A model generated the notes under the pieces. It was not told the origin of the DNA, made no database searches, and was given only the letters and a program-made list of their open reading frames with translations. A DNA stretch of 33,080 bases from a virus: the IMG/VR virus record IMGVR_UViG_3300037104_000279, positions 1-33,080 of that record; one strand, 5' to 3'. The position numbers and the translations under genes are program-made. This document shows, one piece after another, positions 1 to 6,854 of the stretch; the stretch's first letter is position 1, and every line of letters starts with the position of its first letter.

Positions 1-179
1 AACGTTGCTATATCTTCGACCCCACGAAGATTCAACTTCGCCCCATGAGTCAAGAAGACGGCAAGGTCTTGACCCCGGAACGGCCGTATCAATACATGGT
101 GTTTCTGCACACCAAAACGTGGACTGGCGCACTCACGTGCAAGCAGCTCAATGCGCATGGCGTGTATGAAGTCGCTTAA
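1..179 (+). CDS. C-terminal end of a probable major capsid protein (partial)
   Basis: An open frame enters from the left edge (first full codon at position 3) and ends at a TAA at 177-179, giving the last 58 residues of a larger protein. The visible part contains FDPTKIQLRPM, PYQYMVFLHTKTW and a final GVYEVA, an aromatic and beta-rich ending. Position is the main clue: a head-tail adaptor, nozzle and ejection genes follow, and in such genomes the gene just before the adaptor block is normally the capsid gene. A capsid call is therefore an inference from synteny plus the look of the C-terminus. No catalytic or diagnostic motif is visible. A scaffold or other head protein remains possible. Confidence 0.5.
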   Translation, partial: RCYIFDPTKIQLRPMSQEDGKVLTPERPYQYMVFLHTKTWTGALTCKQLNAHGVYEVA

Positions 180-197
180 TAACAAGGAATAACGATT

Positions 198-869
198 ATG
201 AAACTGAATAAACTTATTTCTCTCGGCTTGGGCCTGTGCCTTAGTGGCACGGCTATGGCTGCAACTCCGGTGCATTTTACTGACCGACTGTTGACTGGCA
301 CTTACTTGTGCTTGAGCAACTCGGTTACGTTCTTGTCCGGCAGCACGAATCAGGTGTATTATTCTTACTCCGCTGGAACGAACGTTCTCGCTGGGGCTAC
401 GAATGGTGCGAATATGACTATCGCGTCGCCGCTTGGCTTCGGGGACATCGTGCCTGACGTGAACGCAGACGTTAACCCGAACTTGGCGTTGCAGGTTATC
501 GTCGGATATACAAACAAACTCTTCCTTGCTGGCGTGCAATCGCCGGTGATGTTGAACACTGTTTGGACTAATCCGGTGCCGTTTATGATTCCCGGCACGG
601 GTCAAACGAACACACTAACGGTGACTTTAACTCCTGTGTCGAGCGGGGATTTCCTCGTAGCAGACACCGCAGAGGGGCTGAAGTCATTCACAGTGGTTAT
701 GGGTCAGACCAATGGTGTGGCTTCGGTTGTTACCACGAACCTCCCAGTGGGCTTCTTGCAAGGCTGCGCGAAGTTCAGTGTTAGCCTCGCATGTGGCACC
801 GGCACGACCAATGCCGCTGGTGCGGGTATCGTGGTGGATGCGGTGAATCTGGTTGGCTGGAAACCGTAA
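198..869 (+). CDS. Exported TN-rich protein next to the capsid gene, possible head decoration protein
   Basis: This 223-residue protein begins with a clear Sec signal peptide: KLNK, then a hydrophobic stretch (LISLGLGLCLSG), then TAMA followed by ATP, so cleavage is predicted after residue 21. The mature part is rich in T, N, G and V, with many TN dipeptides, and looks like a beta-sandwich without enzymatic motifs. It ends in GIVVDAVNLVGWKP. The start lies 18 nt after the capsid stop and has only a weak purine-rich upstream sequence (aaggaa). Its place between the capsid end and a strong terminator-like hairpin suggests co-expression with the capsid gene and a role on the head, but a cleavable export signal is unusual for a cytoplasmically assembled capsid part. 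A host-acquired surface protein is the alternative. Confidence 0.6.
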   Translation: MKLNKLISLGLGLCLSGTAMAATPVHFTDRLLTGTYLCLSNSVTFLSGSTNQVYYSYSAGTNVLAGATNGANMTIASPLGFGDIVPDVNADVNPNLALQVIVGYTNKLFLAGVQSPVMLNTVWTNPVPFMIPGTGQTNTLTVTLTPVSSGDFLVADTAEGLKSFTVVMGQTNGVASVVTTNLPVGFLQGCAKFSVSLACGTGTTNAAGAGIVVDAVNLVGWKP

Positions 870-884
870 GTAGAAATTAACCCT

Positions 885-922
885 GGGAGTTTGGTTCTAT
901 AAAAGAACCAAACTCCCTTTTT
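885..922 (+). terminator. Perfect 14-bp hairpin with T-run; copy 1 of the dispersed palindrome
   Basis: The arms GGGAGTTTGGTTCT (885-898) and AGAACCAAACTCCC (904-917) are perfectly complementary around the loop ATAAA, and TTTTT follows at 918-922. This is a textbook intrinsic terminator for the capsid and exported-protein transcript. It is also a member of the repeated GGTTCT-N5-AGAACC family found elsewhere in the window, and it sits 25 nt before the next start codon. Confidence 0.85.
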
Positions 923-941
923 AAGAGAAAGCTAAAATAAA

Positions 942-1442
942 ATGCAAACAGGACACGCATGGGTGGAGATCAATGACCTGCACGATAATGTGCAGCTTAA
1001 ACACATCACCCCCGCAGAAGCACTCGTCATCCGCAAACAGTTCGGTATTAAGGTTCCCGGTCAGGCGAAACCCTCGTCCCCGATTACGCATCTTGACATT
1101 CACGTCAAGGGCACTGATCGTTCAAAGGACGCGGAGTTCACTCGCTTGGTTAAGAAATACGGCGACAAGCTCATCACCACGGTGTTCCCCGGAGAGAATC
1201 CCAACATCCCTGACACGTTCAAGGAAGCCGGTATTGAAGCTACCGAAGAAGGGGCACCAAAAGCCGGCAAACCAACCGAGGTGATTGAACTGGCAAAGCT
1301 GCCCAAGGAAGAGACGCAGGACGAAGAGAGCGTCGTCGAGAAGGCTGCGCGCGAACAACAGACCGCTACGCTCAAAGCACAGGCGGAACAGATTGCGCAA
1401 CTCACGGAACTGGTTAAGAAACTGACTGCGCCCAAGGCGTAG
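942..1442 (+). CDS. Hypothetical head-region protein with C-terminal coiled coil
   Basis: The 166-residue product is not recognised. Residues 1-85 look globular, with HAWVEINDLHDNVQLKHITPAEALV near the start and a DIHVKGTDRSKDAEF stretch. Residues 85-125 are acidic, Pro-rich and probably disordered. Residues 130-166 form a likely coiled coil (EKAAREQQTATLKAQAEQIAQ) that could mediate oligomerisation. The gene follows the terminator hairpin and precedes the adaptor by 27 nt, so it belongs to the head-completion block. A role as a head-neck accessory protein is an inference from position only. The ATG at 942 is preceded by an A-rich leader without a Shine-Dalgarno sequence. Confidence 0.7.
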   Translation: MQTGHAWVEINDLHDNVQLKHITPAEALVIRKQFGIKVPGQAKPSSPITHLDIHVKGTDRSKDAEFTRLVKKYGDKLITTVFPGENPNIPDTFKEAGIEATEEGAPKAGKPTEVIELAKLPKEETQDEESVVEKAAREQQTATLKAQAEQIAQLTELVKKLTAPKA

Positions 1443-1469
1443 TCGCCCACATAATACCCCACGTTATCT

Positions 1470-2183
1470 ATGGCACGGCTCACTGCACTATCCACGCTCT
1501 ATACGATGCTCATGGCACGTATTGGAGCCGACACGAGTTTCACCGGAACGAAGTCACGCTACTACCAGTTGCTTTCTGATAAACAGAAGTGGCTCGCGAA
1601 TGAGTATGACTTTCCGTTTCTTGAAGATCGTTTCGACGTGGCCTGTGCTGGCGGCTCACGTTACGTGAGTTTTCCTACCATAGATAACGCTGGGGTTACA
1701 GTGGCTATGAATTTAGAACGACCGTATAAGGTCGAAGTGTTTTGGAATAATGTTTGGTCAGAGTTAGAGTATGGCATAGGCAGTGAGGAATTTAACTACT
1801 TGAACAGCGACCAAGCGGGGAACGCACAAGACCCGATACAGCGCTGGCGCTGGTCTAGCGAGGGTAAGTTCGAGGTCTGGCCGGTTAATAACACAGCACA
1901 GGCGGTGCGGTTCACTGGCCAGCGGGCGCTTGACACATTGGTGGCAGACTCGGACACATGTGACCTCGATGATTTAACCATCGTGCTGTTCGTGGCGGCG
2001 GACATTTTAATTAAAGGTAAGCAAGCAGACGGGCCGGGAACACTCGCAGCGGCACAGGAACGTCTTGCACGTCAGCGCGGGGCGTATCCCGGACGCCCGA
2101 AAGGGTTGGTGTTCGGCGGTTGCGAAGACACAAACAGAGAACGTCGGGTCAAACTAATCCCGATTGCGGTTGCTGGAAATTAA
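1470..2183 (+). CDS. Head-to-tail adaptor protein (SU10 adaptor-like)
   Basis: The 237-residue protein has the layout of podovirus adaptor proteins that ring the portal. An N-terminal helical segment (residues 1-25) is followed by KSRYYQLLSDKQKWLANEYDF-type sequence, then a beta segment with GGSRYVSFP (residues 62-70). In the SU10 and P22-like families the pattern 'helix, W-x-N-E, aromatic-P-F-L, G-x-R-Y-x-x-P' marks this component. The middle contains RWRWSSEGKFEVWP, and the C-terminal part is helical (LAAAQERLARQRGAYPGRPKG). It lies between head genes and the fibre, tailspike and nozzle genes, as expected. Recognition is by pattern, so the exact family remains to be confirmed. Confidence 0.68.
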   Translation: MARLTALSTLYTMLMARIGADTSFTGTKSRYYQLLSDKQKWLANEYDFPFLEDRFDVACAGGSRYVSFPTIDNAGVTVAMNLERPYKVEVFWNNVWSELEYGIGSEEFNYLNSDQAGNAQDPIQRWRWSSEGKFEVWPVNNTAQAVRFTGQRALDTLVADSDTCDLDDLTIVLFVAADILIKGKQADGPGTLAAAQERLARQRGAYPGRPKGLVFGGCEDTNRERRVKLIPIAVAGN

Positions 2184-2201
2184 CCTTGGAGATTAAAAAT
2201 T

Positions 2202-2936
2202 ATGATGACTAAAACTATTACCGGACTGGGGGTGGCATCACTGGGGCTGGCCACGAATTACGAGCAGCTTAACGTTATGTGCGTTGAGGGCTTTTGCAAA
2301 GGCACTGCGGATACGCAGTATTTTATTCAACTACATCGGGCGTCGACACCGACATCGACTGTGGCTGTGCCTGTGCGCAGTTGGCAAGTTATAGGTCAGA
2401 ACGGATTTACATTTGATCAGCGGCCGAATGGATTACAAGCGGGGAATTTAGCAAACACCGTGGATACGGGAATGTTGTATTTATTCCTTTCGTCAACGGA
2501 CGCGGTTTATACTGCAGTTGCGGACGGCGCGGTGTTGGACGTTAATGTTGATATTGAGGAGTATAATCTTGAATCTGGCAGGTATTCGAACACTGCGACG
2601 GGGGCTACCATCGCTGGCGTGAAGTTGATATTTGCTGACCCGAACACTAATTTGAAACTTTCAAAACTGACTGTAACTGAAACGGCTGGTGCTGCTAGTT
2701 ATGTTCAGCTTTTTAGCAAAGCGCCTGCGTTGAATGCCGTGCCGATTATGCAGTGGCCGCTGGCAGTGAACGCTACTCAAGTTTGGAACTTCGGCGTTAG
2801 TGCAGGGGTGAATTTTACTACATCAGGCGCTGACGGCATAGTGCACTCTGGGATGTATGTTGGTGTGAGTCTTACGTCAGGTGCATTTGATACGGCCGGC
2901 GCGGCTACTGTTACTGGCGTGTATCGTAGTGTGTAA
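2202..2936 (+). CDS. Virion surface protein, decoration or fibre-like
   Basis: This 244-residue, beta-rich protein has two apparent parts. Residues 1-125 include TQYFIQLHRAST and a DVNVDIEEYNLE ending. Residues 155-244 begin KLSKLTVTETAGAASYVQLF and continue through a hydrophobic beta region to a final VYRSV. The second part resembles small C-terminal domains of phage decoration or fibre proteins with a YVQLF motif followed by a GV-x-F strand. The start at 2202 is a double ATG; the second ATG at 2205 is equally possible. The gene is 18 nt downstream of the adaptor and just upstream of the tailspike, so a surface role is likely, but the specific function is unknown. Confidence 0.6.
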   Translation: MMTKTITGLGVASLGLATNYEQLNVMCVEGFCKGTADTQYFIQLHRASTPTSTVAVPVRSWQVIGQNGFTFDQRPNGLQAGNLANTVDTGMLYLFLSSTDAVYTAVADGAVLDVNVDIEEYNLESGRYSNTATGATIAGVKLIFADPNTNLKLSKLTVTETAGAASYVQLFSKAPALNAVPIMQWPLAVNATQVWNFGVSAGVNFTTSGADGIVHSGMYVGVSLTSGAFDTAGAATVTGVYRSV

Positions 2937-2942
2937 GCGGTT

Positions 2943-2977
2943 AGTAAAAAGTAAAAAGTAAATAAATAAATAAAAAG
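2943..2977 (+). repeat. A-rich tandem repeats in the tailspike leader
   Basis: The heptamer GTAAAAA is repeated at 2944 and 2951, followed by GTAAATAAATAAATAAAAAG, a TAAA tandem. This almost GC-free leader sits directly before the tailspike ATG at 2981. It may keep the start region unstructured or act as an AU-rich translation enhancer where no Shine-Dalgarno sequence is present. Confidence 0.6.
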
Positions 2978-2980
2978 ACT

Positions 2981-5482
2981 ATGCAAAAGTATTTTTTGAA
3001 AGCAGTCGTGTTCTTTTTTGGAACCGGACTTCTACTGTGTGAAGCCGCACCACAGTATGGGCCGTATCCGCAACCGATTGCGGCGCAGGTTATCGCAGCG
3101 GTGAACGGCGGCCAGACGGCGGCGGTGACGAATAAGATGTTCCTGAACGTGCGCGACTTTGGAGCCTACGTTGACGGCGTGTCAGTCCGTCAGACCAACG
3201 GACTGCTGATTACGCCGGGAAGTTCTACCGTCGTTGCTTCAAACTGGGTTTTCTCGGCGGCGGATGTGGGGAAGAATGTCGAGATTGTCAATTACATGAC
3301 TAGCACTAATGCCGTGCCGGGTTTGGGGATGTTGAGCAATATCAGCACCACCATCACGGCGGTCAACAGCGCGACCAACATAACACTTGGCATATCTGTC
3401 CCATTCATCACGGCGCAGTATCACATGGATTATGGACATAACGATACTCCGGTGGTTCAGAAGATGGTTGACTTCATTACCACTAACGGTGGGACAGGGG
3501 TAATCTTTGTTCCCAACGGCTACGGCAGATTCTTGTTTTTGGACGACCCATGGCATACCAACGCCAGCGCCAATCCCGGCCCGAACGCTGTATTTTACAG
3601 CCAGATTGTTTTGCCCTACTGGAAGGCATTCGGCGACAATTTGGTGAACATTGAGTTCCTAGGTGAATCACCTGACCTGCCTCGCGATACAGCTATGGGC
3701 AGCCGGATGGTATGTAGCCGTCAACCGCTCACGTCCGCTCTGACATGGAATGGTGGTTCAGGTAGCCGCCCAACCCTCTATGATATTAACGGAAGAATCA
3801 TTAACTATGCTACACCAATCACTGTAATTGGAGCATGTGCGACATATACCGTCAGTGGGTTCAATAATGGTGGCATGTCAACCACTTCGATTGGGCTTAG
3901 CCACATCACTTTGGACACCTATTATTGCGCACCGTATAGTCCACTGAATATGTCCTACATGTGGGAATATTCACTAAATAATGTGTCTATTGGCAATAAC
4001 TACCCGAACAAGTATGAAAACAACTTGGCTGGGGGTAGTGTTGGTTCAGGAACTCCTGTATCCATAAGCGGAAATTATATGTCGGCAGGAACCATTTTCC
4101 CAGCCAATGATAACTCCATCGAACAATGCTACAATATGCTTCAAGTGGATGGCTATGATATCGCTGAGGTGTCTTACGAGTGTGTGCGTGGCGATAATCT
4201 GTTTGGTCGCGGGTGTTTTATCGGAATTTTGCAGATGTCCGCCATGCATCCATCGACATATGGCCGAATTTTCCCATGGAACCCCTATTATGGAATCGTC
4301 TTCGGATACAATCAGTTCCAGCCCGGCGCTGATTTTGGACACGCTGTCGTTCATGTCGGTTGTTTGGACATGGAAAATATCTACGCAATGCCAGTGTATA
4401 ATCCGCTGGGGGTCGGGGTTGGAACAGTGAACTTTTTCCTTACAGGCCTGGACCCGATTAACAACTCGATTAACGCCAACCCCATGCTTGAACTCTACGA
4501 TTTGAATAGTGGTATCCACTCTGGCATCAATATTGGTTCCAACGCTACGAATAGTTTTAGGCTTGCTGGCAACGATGCCAATAATGGGTTTAAGCTTACC
4601 TTGCCGAATGGTTCGTCAGTCGTCGCATCAAGCTCTGGCACTAATGCACTGACGCTTGCTGGCAATACATTCAGCACCCTCGCCTATTCTACTAACACAA
4701 CTGGCCTGACCAACTCGTTTCTTTTCAACGAATCCGGTAACCTTTATTCAAACGCTTTTGGTAATTTAGTTTTATCAAAATATGGCGGAGTAACTACCAA
4801 CGCTGACAGCGTAGTGCCCGGAACATGGTCGCTCGACTTTAAGCCTACAAGTGGCAACTTTTATGTGGCAAATTCATCTGGGACACCTTTTGCCTTTGGG
4901 ACTAATGACGTCACCTTTTCGTTATTTATTAAACCAAGGTATTCGACAATGAGCAAGTATGGATACACCTACATTTTCGACACTCTAAATGTTGGGGGAA
5001 CTGAAAGTTCGGCAACTTCCATGCAATTAACTATCGTATCCCAAGCAAGTGGGTCTTTTGCTAACAGCCTACAACTTCGATTTGGGAACAATGTTGTCAT
5101 AGCCACAACCAACACAGTCAATTTCAACCAGTGGAATCATATTATCGTAGAACGGCTGCTTGGTGTCTGGTCAATTTGGATTAACGGCGCACAGGATGTG
5201 CAATACAGCAACCCGACATATTCGGACGCTGGTGCGGGTTTGGTGTTCGGGAATCAGTCCAGTGCGACGTGGTATGGAGCAACTGAGTTCACCGGTCTGA
5301 TCGACAAGCCCCAAGTCTGGAATCGTGGCTTATCTGCGGCTGAAATAGCAGTGTTGCAACTTGGTGGTGTTCCGTTAACATTCGCAGGAAACTTTCGCGC
5401 TTACGCCACCAACAGCCCAGTCCCTATTTACGCATGGGTGACCAATAATGTTGTGACGTGGACAACTTCTAAAACGCCATGA
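2981..5482 (+). CDS. Tailspike-like protein: signal peptide, pectate-lyase-type beta helix, C-terminal LamG domain
   Basis: The 833-residue protein starts with a probable export signal (residues 1-22: QKYFLK, then VVFFFGTGLLL, then CEAA before PQYGPYP). From about residue 55 the sequence NVRDFGAYVDGV, the later DYGHNDTPVVQKMVDFI and GTGVIFVPNGYGRFLF matches the N-terminal part of pectate-lyase-superfamily beta helices used in tailspikes (typical: DFGA-x-x-DG, D-T-x-A-x-Q, G-V-x-P-G). A long beta-helix-like region follows. Residues about 610-785 form a LamG/concanavalin-A-like domain (FNQWNHIIVER, WSIWINGAQD, FTGLIDKPQVWNRGLSAAEI). The likely role is receptor or capsule polysaccharide binding and possibly cleavage at the tail. 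Active-site residues cannot be placed. An export signal on a virion spike is odd. Confidence 0.75.
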   Translation: MQKYFLKAVVFFFGTGLLLCEAAPQYGPYPQPIAAQVIAAVNGGQTAAVTNKMFLNVRDFGAYVDGVSVRQTNGLLITPGSSTVVASNWVFSAADVGKNVEIVNYMTSTNAVPGLGMLSNISTTITAVNSATNITLGISVPFITAQYHMDYGHNDTPVVQKMVDFITTNGGTGVIFVPNGYGRFLFLDDPWHTNASANPGPNAVFYSQIVLPYWKAFGDNLVNIEFLGESPDLPRDTAMGSRMVCSRQPLTSALTWNGGSGSRPTLYDINGRIINYATPITVIGACATYTVSGFNNGGMSTTSIGLSHITLDTYYCAPYSPLNMSYMWEYSLNNVSIGNNYPNKYENNLAGGSVGSGTPVSISGNYMSAGTIFPANDNSIEQCYNMLQVDGYDIAEVSYECVRGDNLFGRGCFIGILQMSAMHPSTYGRIFPWNPYYGIVFGYNQFQPGADFGHAVVHVGCLDMENIYAMPVYNPLGVGVGTVNFFLTGLDPINNSINANPMLELYDLNSGIHSGINIGSNATNSFRLAGNDANNGFKLTLPNGSSVVASSSGTNALTLAGNTFSTLAYSTNTTGLTNSFLFNESGNLYSNAFGNLVLSKYGGVTTNADSVVPGTWSLDFKPTSGNFYVANSSGTPFAFGTNDVTFSLFIKPRYSTMSKYGYTYIFDTLNVGGTESSATSMQLTIVSQASGSFANSLQLRFGNNVVIATTNTVNFNQWNHIIVERLLGVWSIWINGAQDVQYSNPTYSDAGAGLVFGNQSSATWYGATEFTGLIDKPQVWNRGLSAAEIAVLQLGGVPLTFAGNFRAYATNSPVPIYAWVTNNVVTWTTSKTP

Positions 5483-5799
5483 TTGAAAACTTCAAAGGCT
5501 ACTTGACCACCGTGACGGCTGTTATCGCTGCTGGTGCTGTCTCGGCATCGGCTGGCACCGGCCACCGCATCCCGGCGGGCAGTGGAACGGTGGGGCCGAA
5601 GGTGGTTGCTGTCGTGCCGGTGATTACGCTTGCGTGGACGCCAAACTCGCTGGCGACGCGGACGGTGATTGTATCAGCCACCGACCTGTTGACGCCGCCG
5701 CCGTGGCCGATTCGGGCAAGTGTTATCAACAGCGTGACCAACGCAATCAGCTTTCCGAAAACCAACGCCTGTGAGTTTTTCCGGGCGTATAGCGAATGA
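5479..5799 (+). CDS. Small exported or membrane-anchored protein of unknown function
   Basis: A 106-residue product overlaps the tailspike stop by an ATGA junction, so translation is probably coupled. Residues 8-25 are hydrophobic and end in SASA before GTG, giving either a signal peptide or a membrane anchor. The remainder has VITLAWTPNS and a final NACEFFRAYSE, a pattern similar to the C-terminal strand of fibronectin-like or choice-of-anchor extracellular domains in Verrucomicrobia. The protein could be an accessory of the tailspike or the first member of the lysis-like cluster that follows. No enzyme motif is seen. Confidence 0.55.
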   Translation: MIENFKGYLTTVTAVIAAGAVSASAGTGHRIPAGSGTVGPKVVAVVPVITLAWTPNSLATRTVIVSATDLLTPPPWPIRASVINSVTNAISFPKTNACEFFRAYSE

Positions 5800-6002
5800 A
5801 AACAGATTGGGAAACAATCAACCCTAACCCTATGTCGAATGAAGCAACTAGATTAGCTGTTATGGAAAACGAAGTAGAGACCATCAAAGACAATCAACGG
5901 ATTATGTTTAAGAAGCTTGAATCAATACAACGCTTTCAGTGGATGAGCATGGGAGGCTTAGCTATACTAGAACTCCTACTGCGCCACGGAACAACACAAT
6001 GA
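5796..6002 (+). CDS. XhlA-like coiled-coil protein with C-terminal membrane segment
   Basis: The 68-residue protein has a heptad-rich middle (TRLAVMENEVETIKDNQ, then FKKLESIQ) followed by one membrane-spanning helix (residues about 49-62, WMSMGGLAILELLL). This is the layout of the XhlA/hemolysin-associated proteins often encoded beside phage holins: an N-terminal coiled coil and a tail anchor. It overlaps the previous gene by ATGA and lies 11 nt before a holin-like gene, which supports a role in lysis or membrane association. Assignment rests on architecture only. Confidence 0.6.
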   Translation: MKTDWETINPNPMSNEATRLAVMENEVETIKDNQRIMFKKLESIQRFQWMSMGGLAILELLLRHGTTQ

Positions 6003-6013
6003 AAGGATAAACA

Positions 6014-6208
6014 ATGAACAAAGACCAAGCAACCGCACTCGCAACTGGAGTGCTAAAGGTAATCGGTGTGGTATTAACCATGCGCGGGGCTACTGCTGCT
6101 GCGGCTATCGTGGACACATCGTCGGTAATTGAGGTAGTGAGTGGCTTGATTGTCACCATTGCGTCTTTTATCGCGTCACATAAAATCAACGAAACCACTA
6201 CGAAATAA
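6014..6208 (+). CDS. Putative holin (small two-helix membrane protein)
   Basis: The 64-residue product has a hydrophobic helix at about residues 10-33 (ATGVLKVIGVVLTMRG, then ATAAAA) and a second at about 38-54 (VIEVVSGLIVTIASFIAS), with short polar ends and a charged C-terminus. This size and topology fit small holins such as the Pam3-gp28-type group. The gene lies between a coiled-coil tail-anchored protein and a lipoprotein gene, the usual neighbourhood for lysis proteins. Its stop overlaps the next ATG by 1 nt (taATG). Alternative: another small inner-membrane phage protein. Confidence 0.6.
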   Translation: MNKDQATALATGVLKVIGVVLTMRGATAAAAIVDTSSVIEVVSGLIVTIASFIASHKINETTTK

Positions 6209-6579
6209 TGAGAAAATTACTGTTCCTATCAGGTGCACTGGTAATTAGCACGTTGTGCTATACTGGATGCCAAACTAAACCCGCCGTGGTTATCACGCAG
6301 TCTGAAGGAGTTATTATTAACTCCGTGGACGTTGGGATGAACACTTGGGCGCTGTATGTTAAAGCACACGTTAGTGACGGTGCTGTGACACAGCAGCAGC
6401 TTGATACTGTTAAGTCTGCTTACACTACGTATTACAATGCACAGCTCATTGCGAAAGCTGCGCTGGAAACCTACATCGTTAATGGCAGCACCAATACCGT
6501 GGATATTACCACGGCCAATACTGCTGTAAGCGGCGCTGAAACTGCCCTGCTCTCAATCCTTAACCAATACATTAAATAA
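6208..6579 (+). CDS. Small phage lipoprotein
   Basis: Residues 1-21 form a lipoprotein-type signal (MRKLL, hydrophobic core, then CYTGC), with Cys21 as the probable lipidated residue. The lipobox is imperfect because Tyr is at -3. The mature protein (about 100 residues) is mainly helical, with VTQQQLDTVKSAYTTYYNAQ and a second helix near the C-terminus. Its place directly after the holin-like gene suggests an outer-membrane lysis component comparable in position to an o-spanin, although it is not Pro-rich and has no obvious inner-membrane partner other than the XhlA-like protein. Function is not proven by sequence. Confidence 0.6.
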   Translation: MRKLLFLSGALVISTLCYTGCQTKPAVVITQSEGVIINSVDVGMNTWALYVKAHVSDGAVTQQQLDTVKSAYTTYYNAQLIAKAALETYIVNGSTNTVDITTANTAVSGAETALLSILNQYIK

Positions 6580-6580
6580 T

Positions 6581-6796
6581 ATGCCTGTGTCACTTATCGT
6601 CCTTCTTGTGCAAGCTGGTCTGCAATATGGACCAGACTTTGTCTCGTCCATCGTAGCTATCTTGAACAACCCCAATGCCACGGTTAATGATGTCGAAGCC
6701 GCGTTCAAGAACCTCAAACCATATTCGGCGTATGGGATTCCTGAACAGCTCGTTGTTGCTGCGGTGCCTGCCGCAGTGAAACCTATTGTGCAATAA
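6581..6796 (+). CDS. Small hypothetical protein after the lipoprotein
   Basis: The 71-residue protein is unrecognised. It starts with a hydrophobic helix (VSLIVLLVQAGLQYG), continues as an amphipathic helical protein (ATVNDVEAAFKNLKPYSAYG) and ends in a hydrophobic Ala/Val/Pro stretch. It is 1 nt downstream of the lipoprotein stop and is followed by a terminator-like hairpin, so it is the last gene of the lysis-like cluster. It may be a membrane-associated accessory. Confidence 0.6.
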   Translation: MPVSLIVLLVQAGLQYGPDFVSSIVAILNNPNATVNDVEAAFKNLKPYSAYGIPEQLVVAAVPAAVKPIVQ

Positions 6797-6804
6797 TCCT
6801 AAAT

Positions 6805-6838
6805 GAGTCTGGTTCTTTTATAGAACCAGACTCTCTTT
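6805..6838 (+). terminator. Perfect 12-bp hairpin with pyrimidine tail; copy 2 of the dispersed palindrome
   Basis: The arms GAGTCTGGTTCT (6805-6816) and AGAACCAGACTC (6822-6833) pair perfectly around TTTAT and are followed by TCTTTTC. The hairpin closes the small-gene cluster and sits 21 nt before the nozzle start at 6855. It fits an intrinsic terminator and shares its sequence with the other palindromes in this window. Confidence 0.8.
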
Positions 6839-6854
6839 TCTAGCCGCCTCTACT

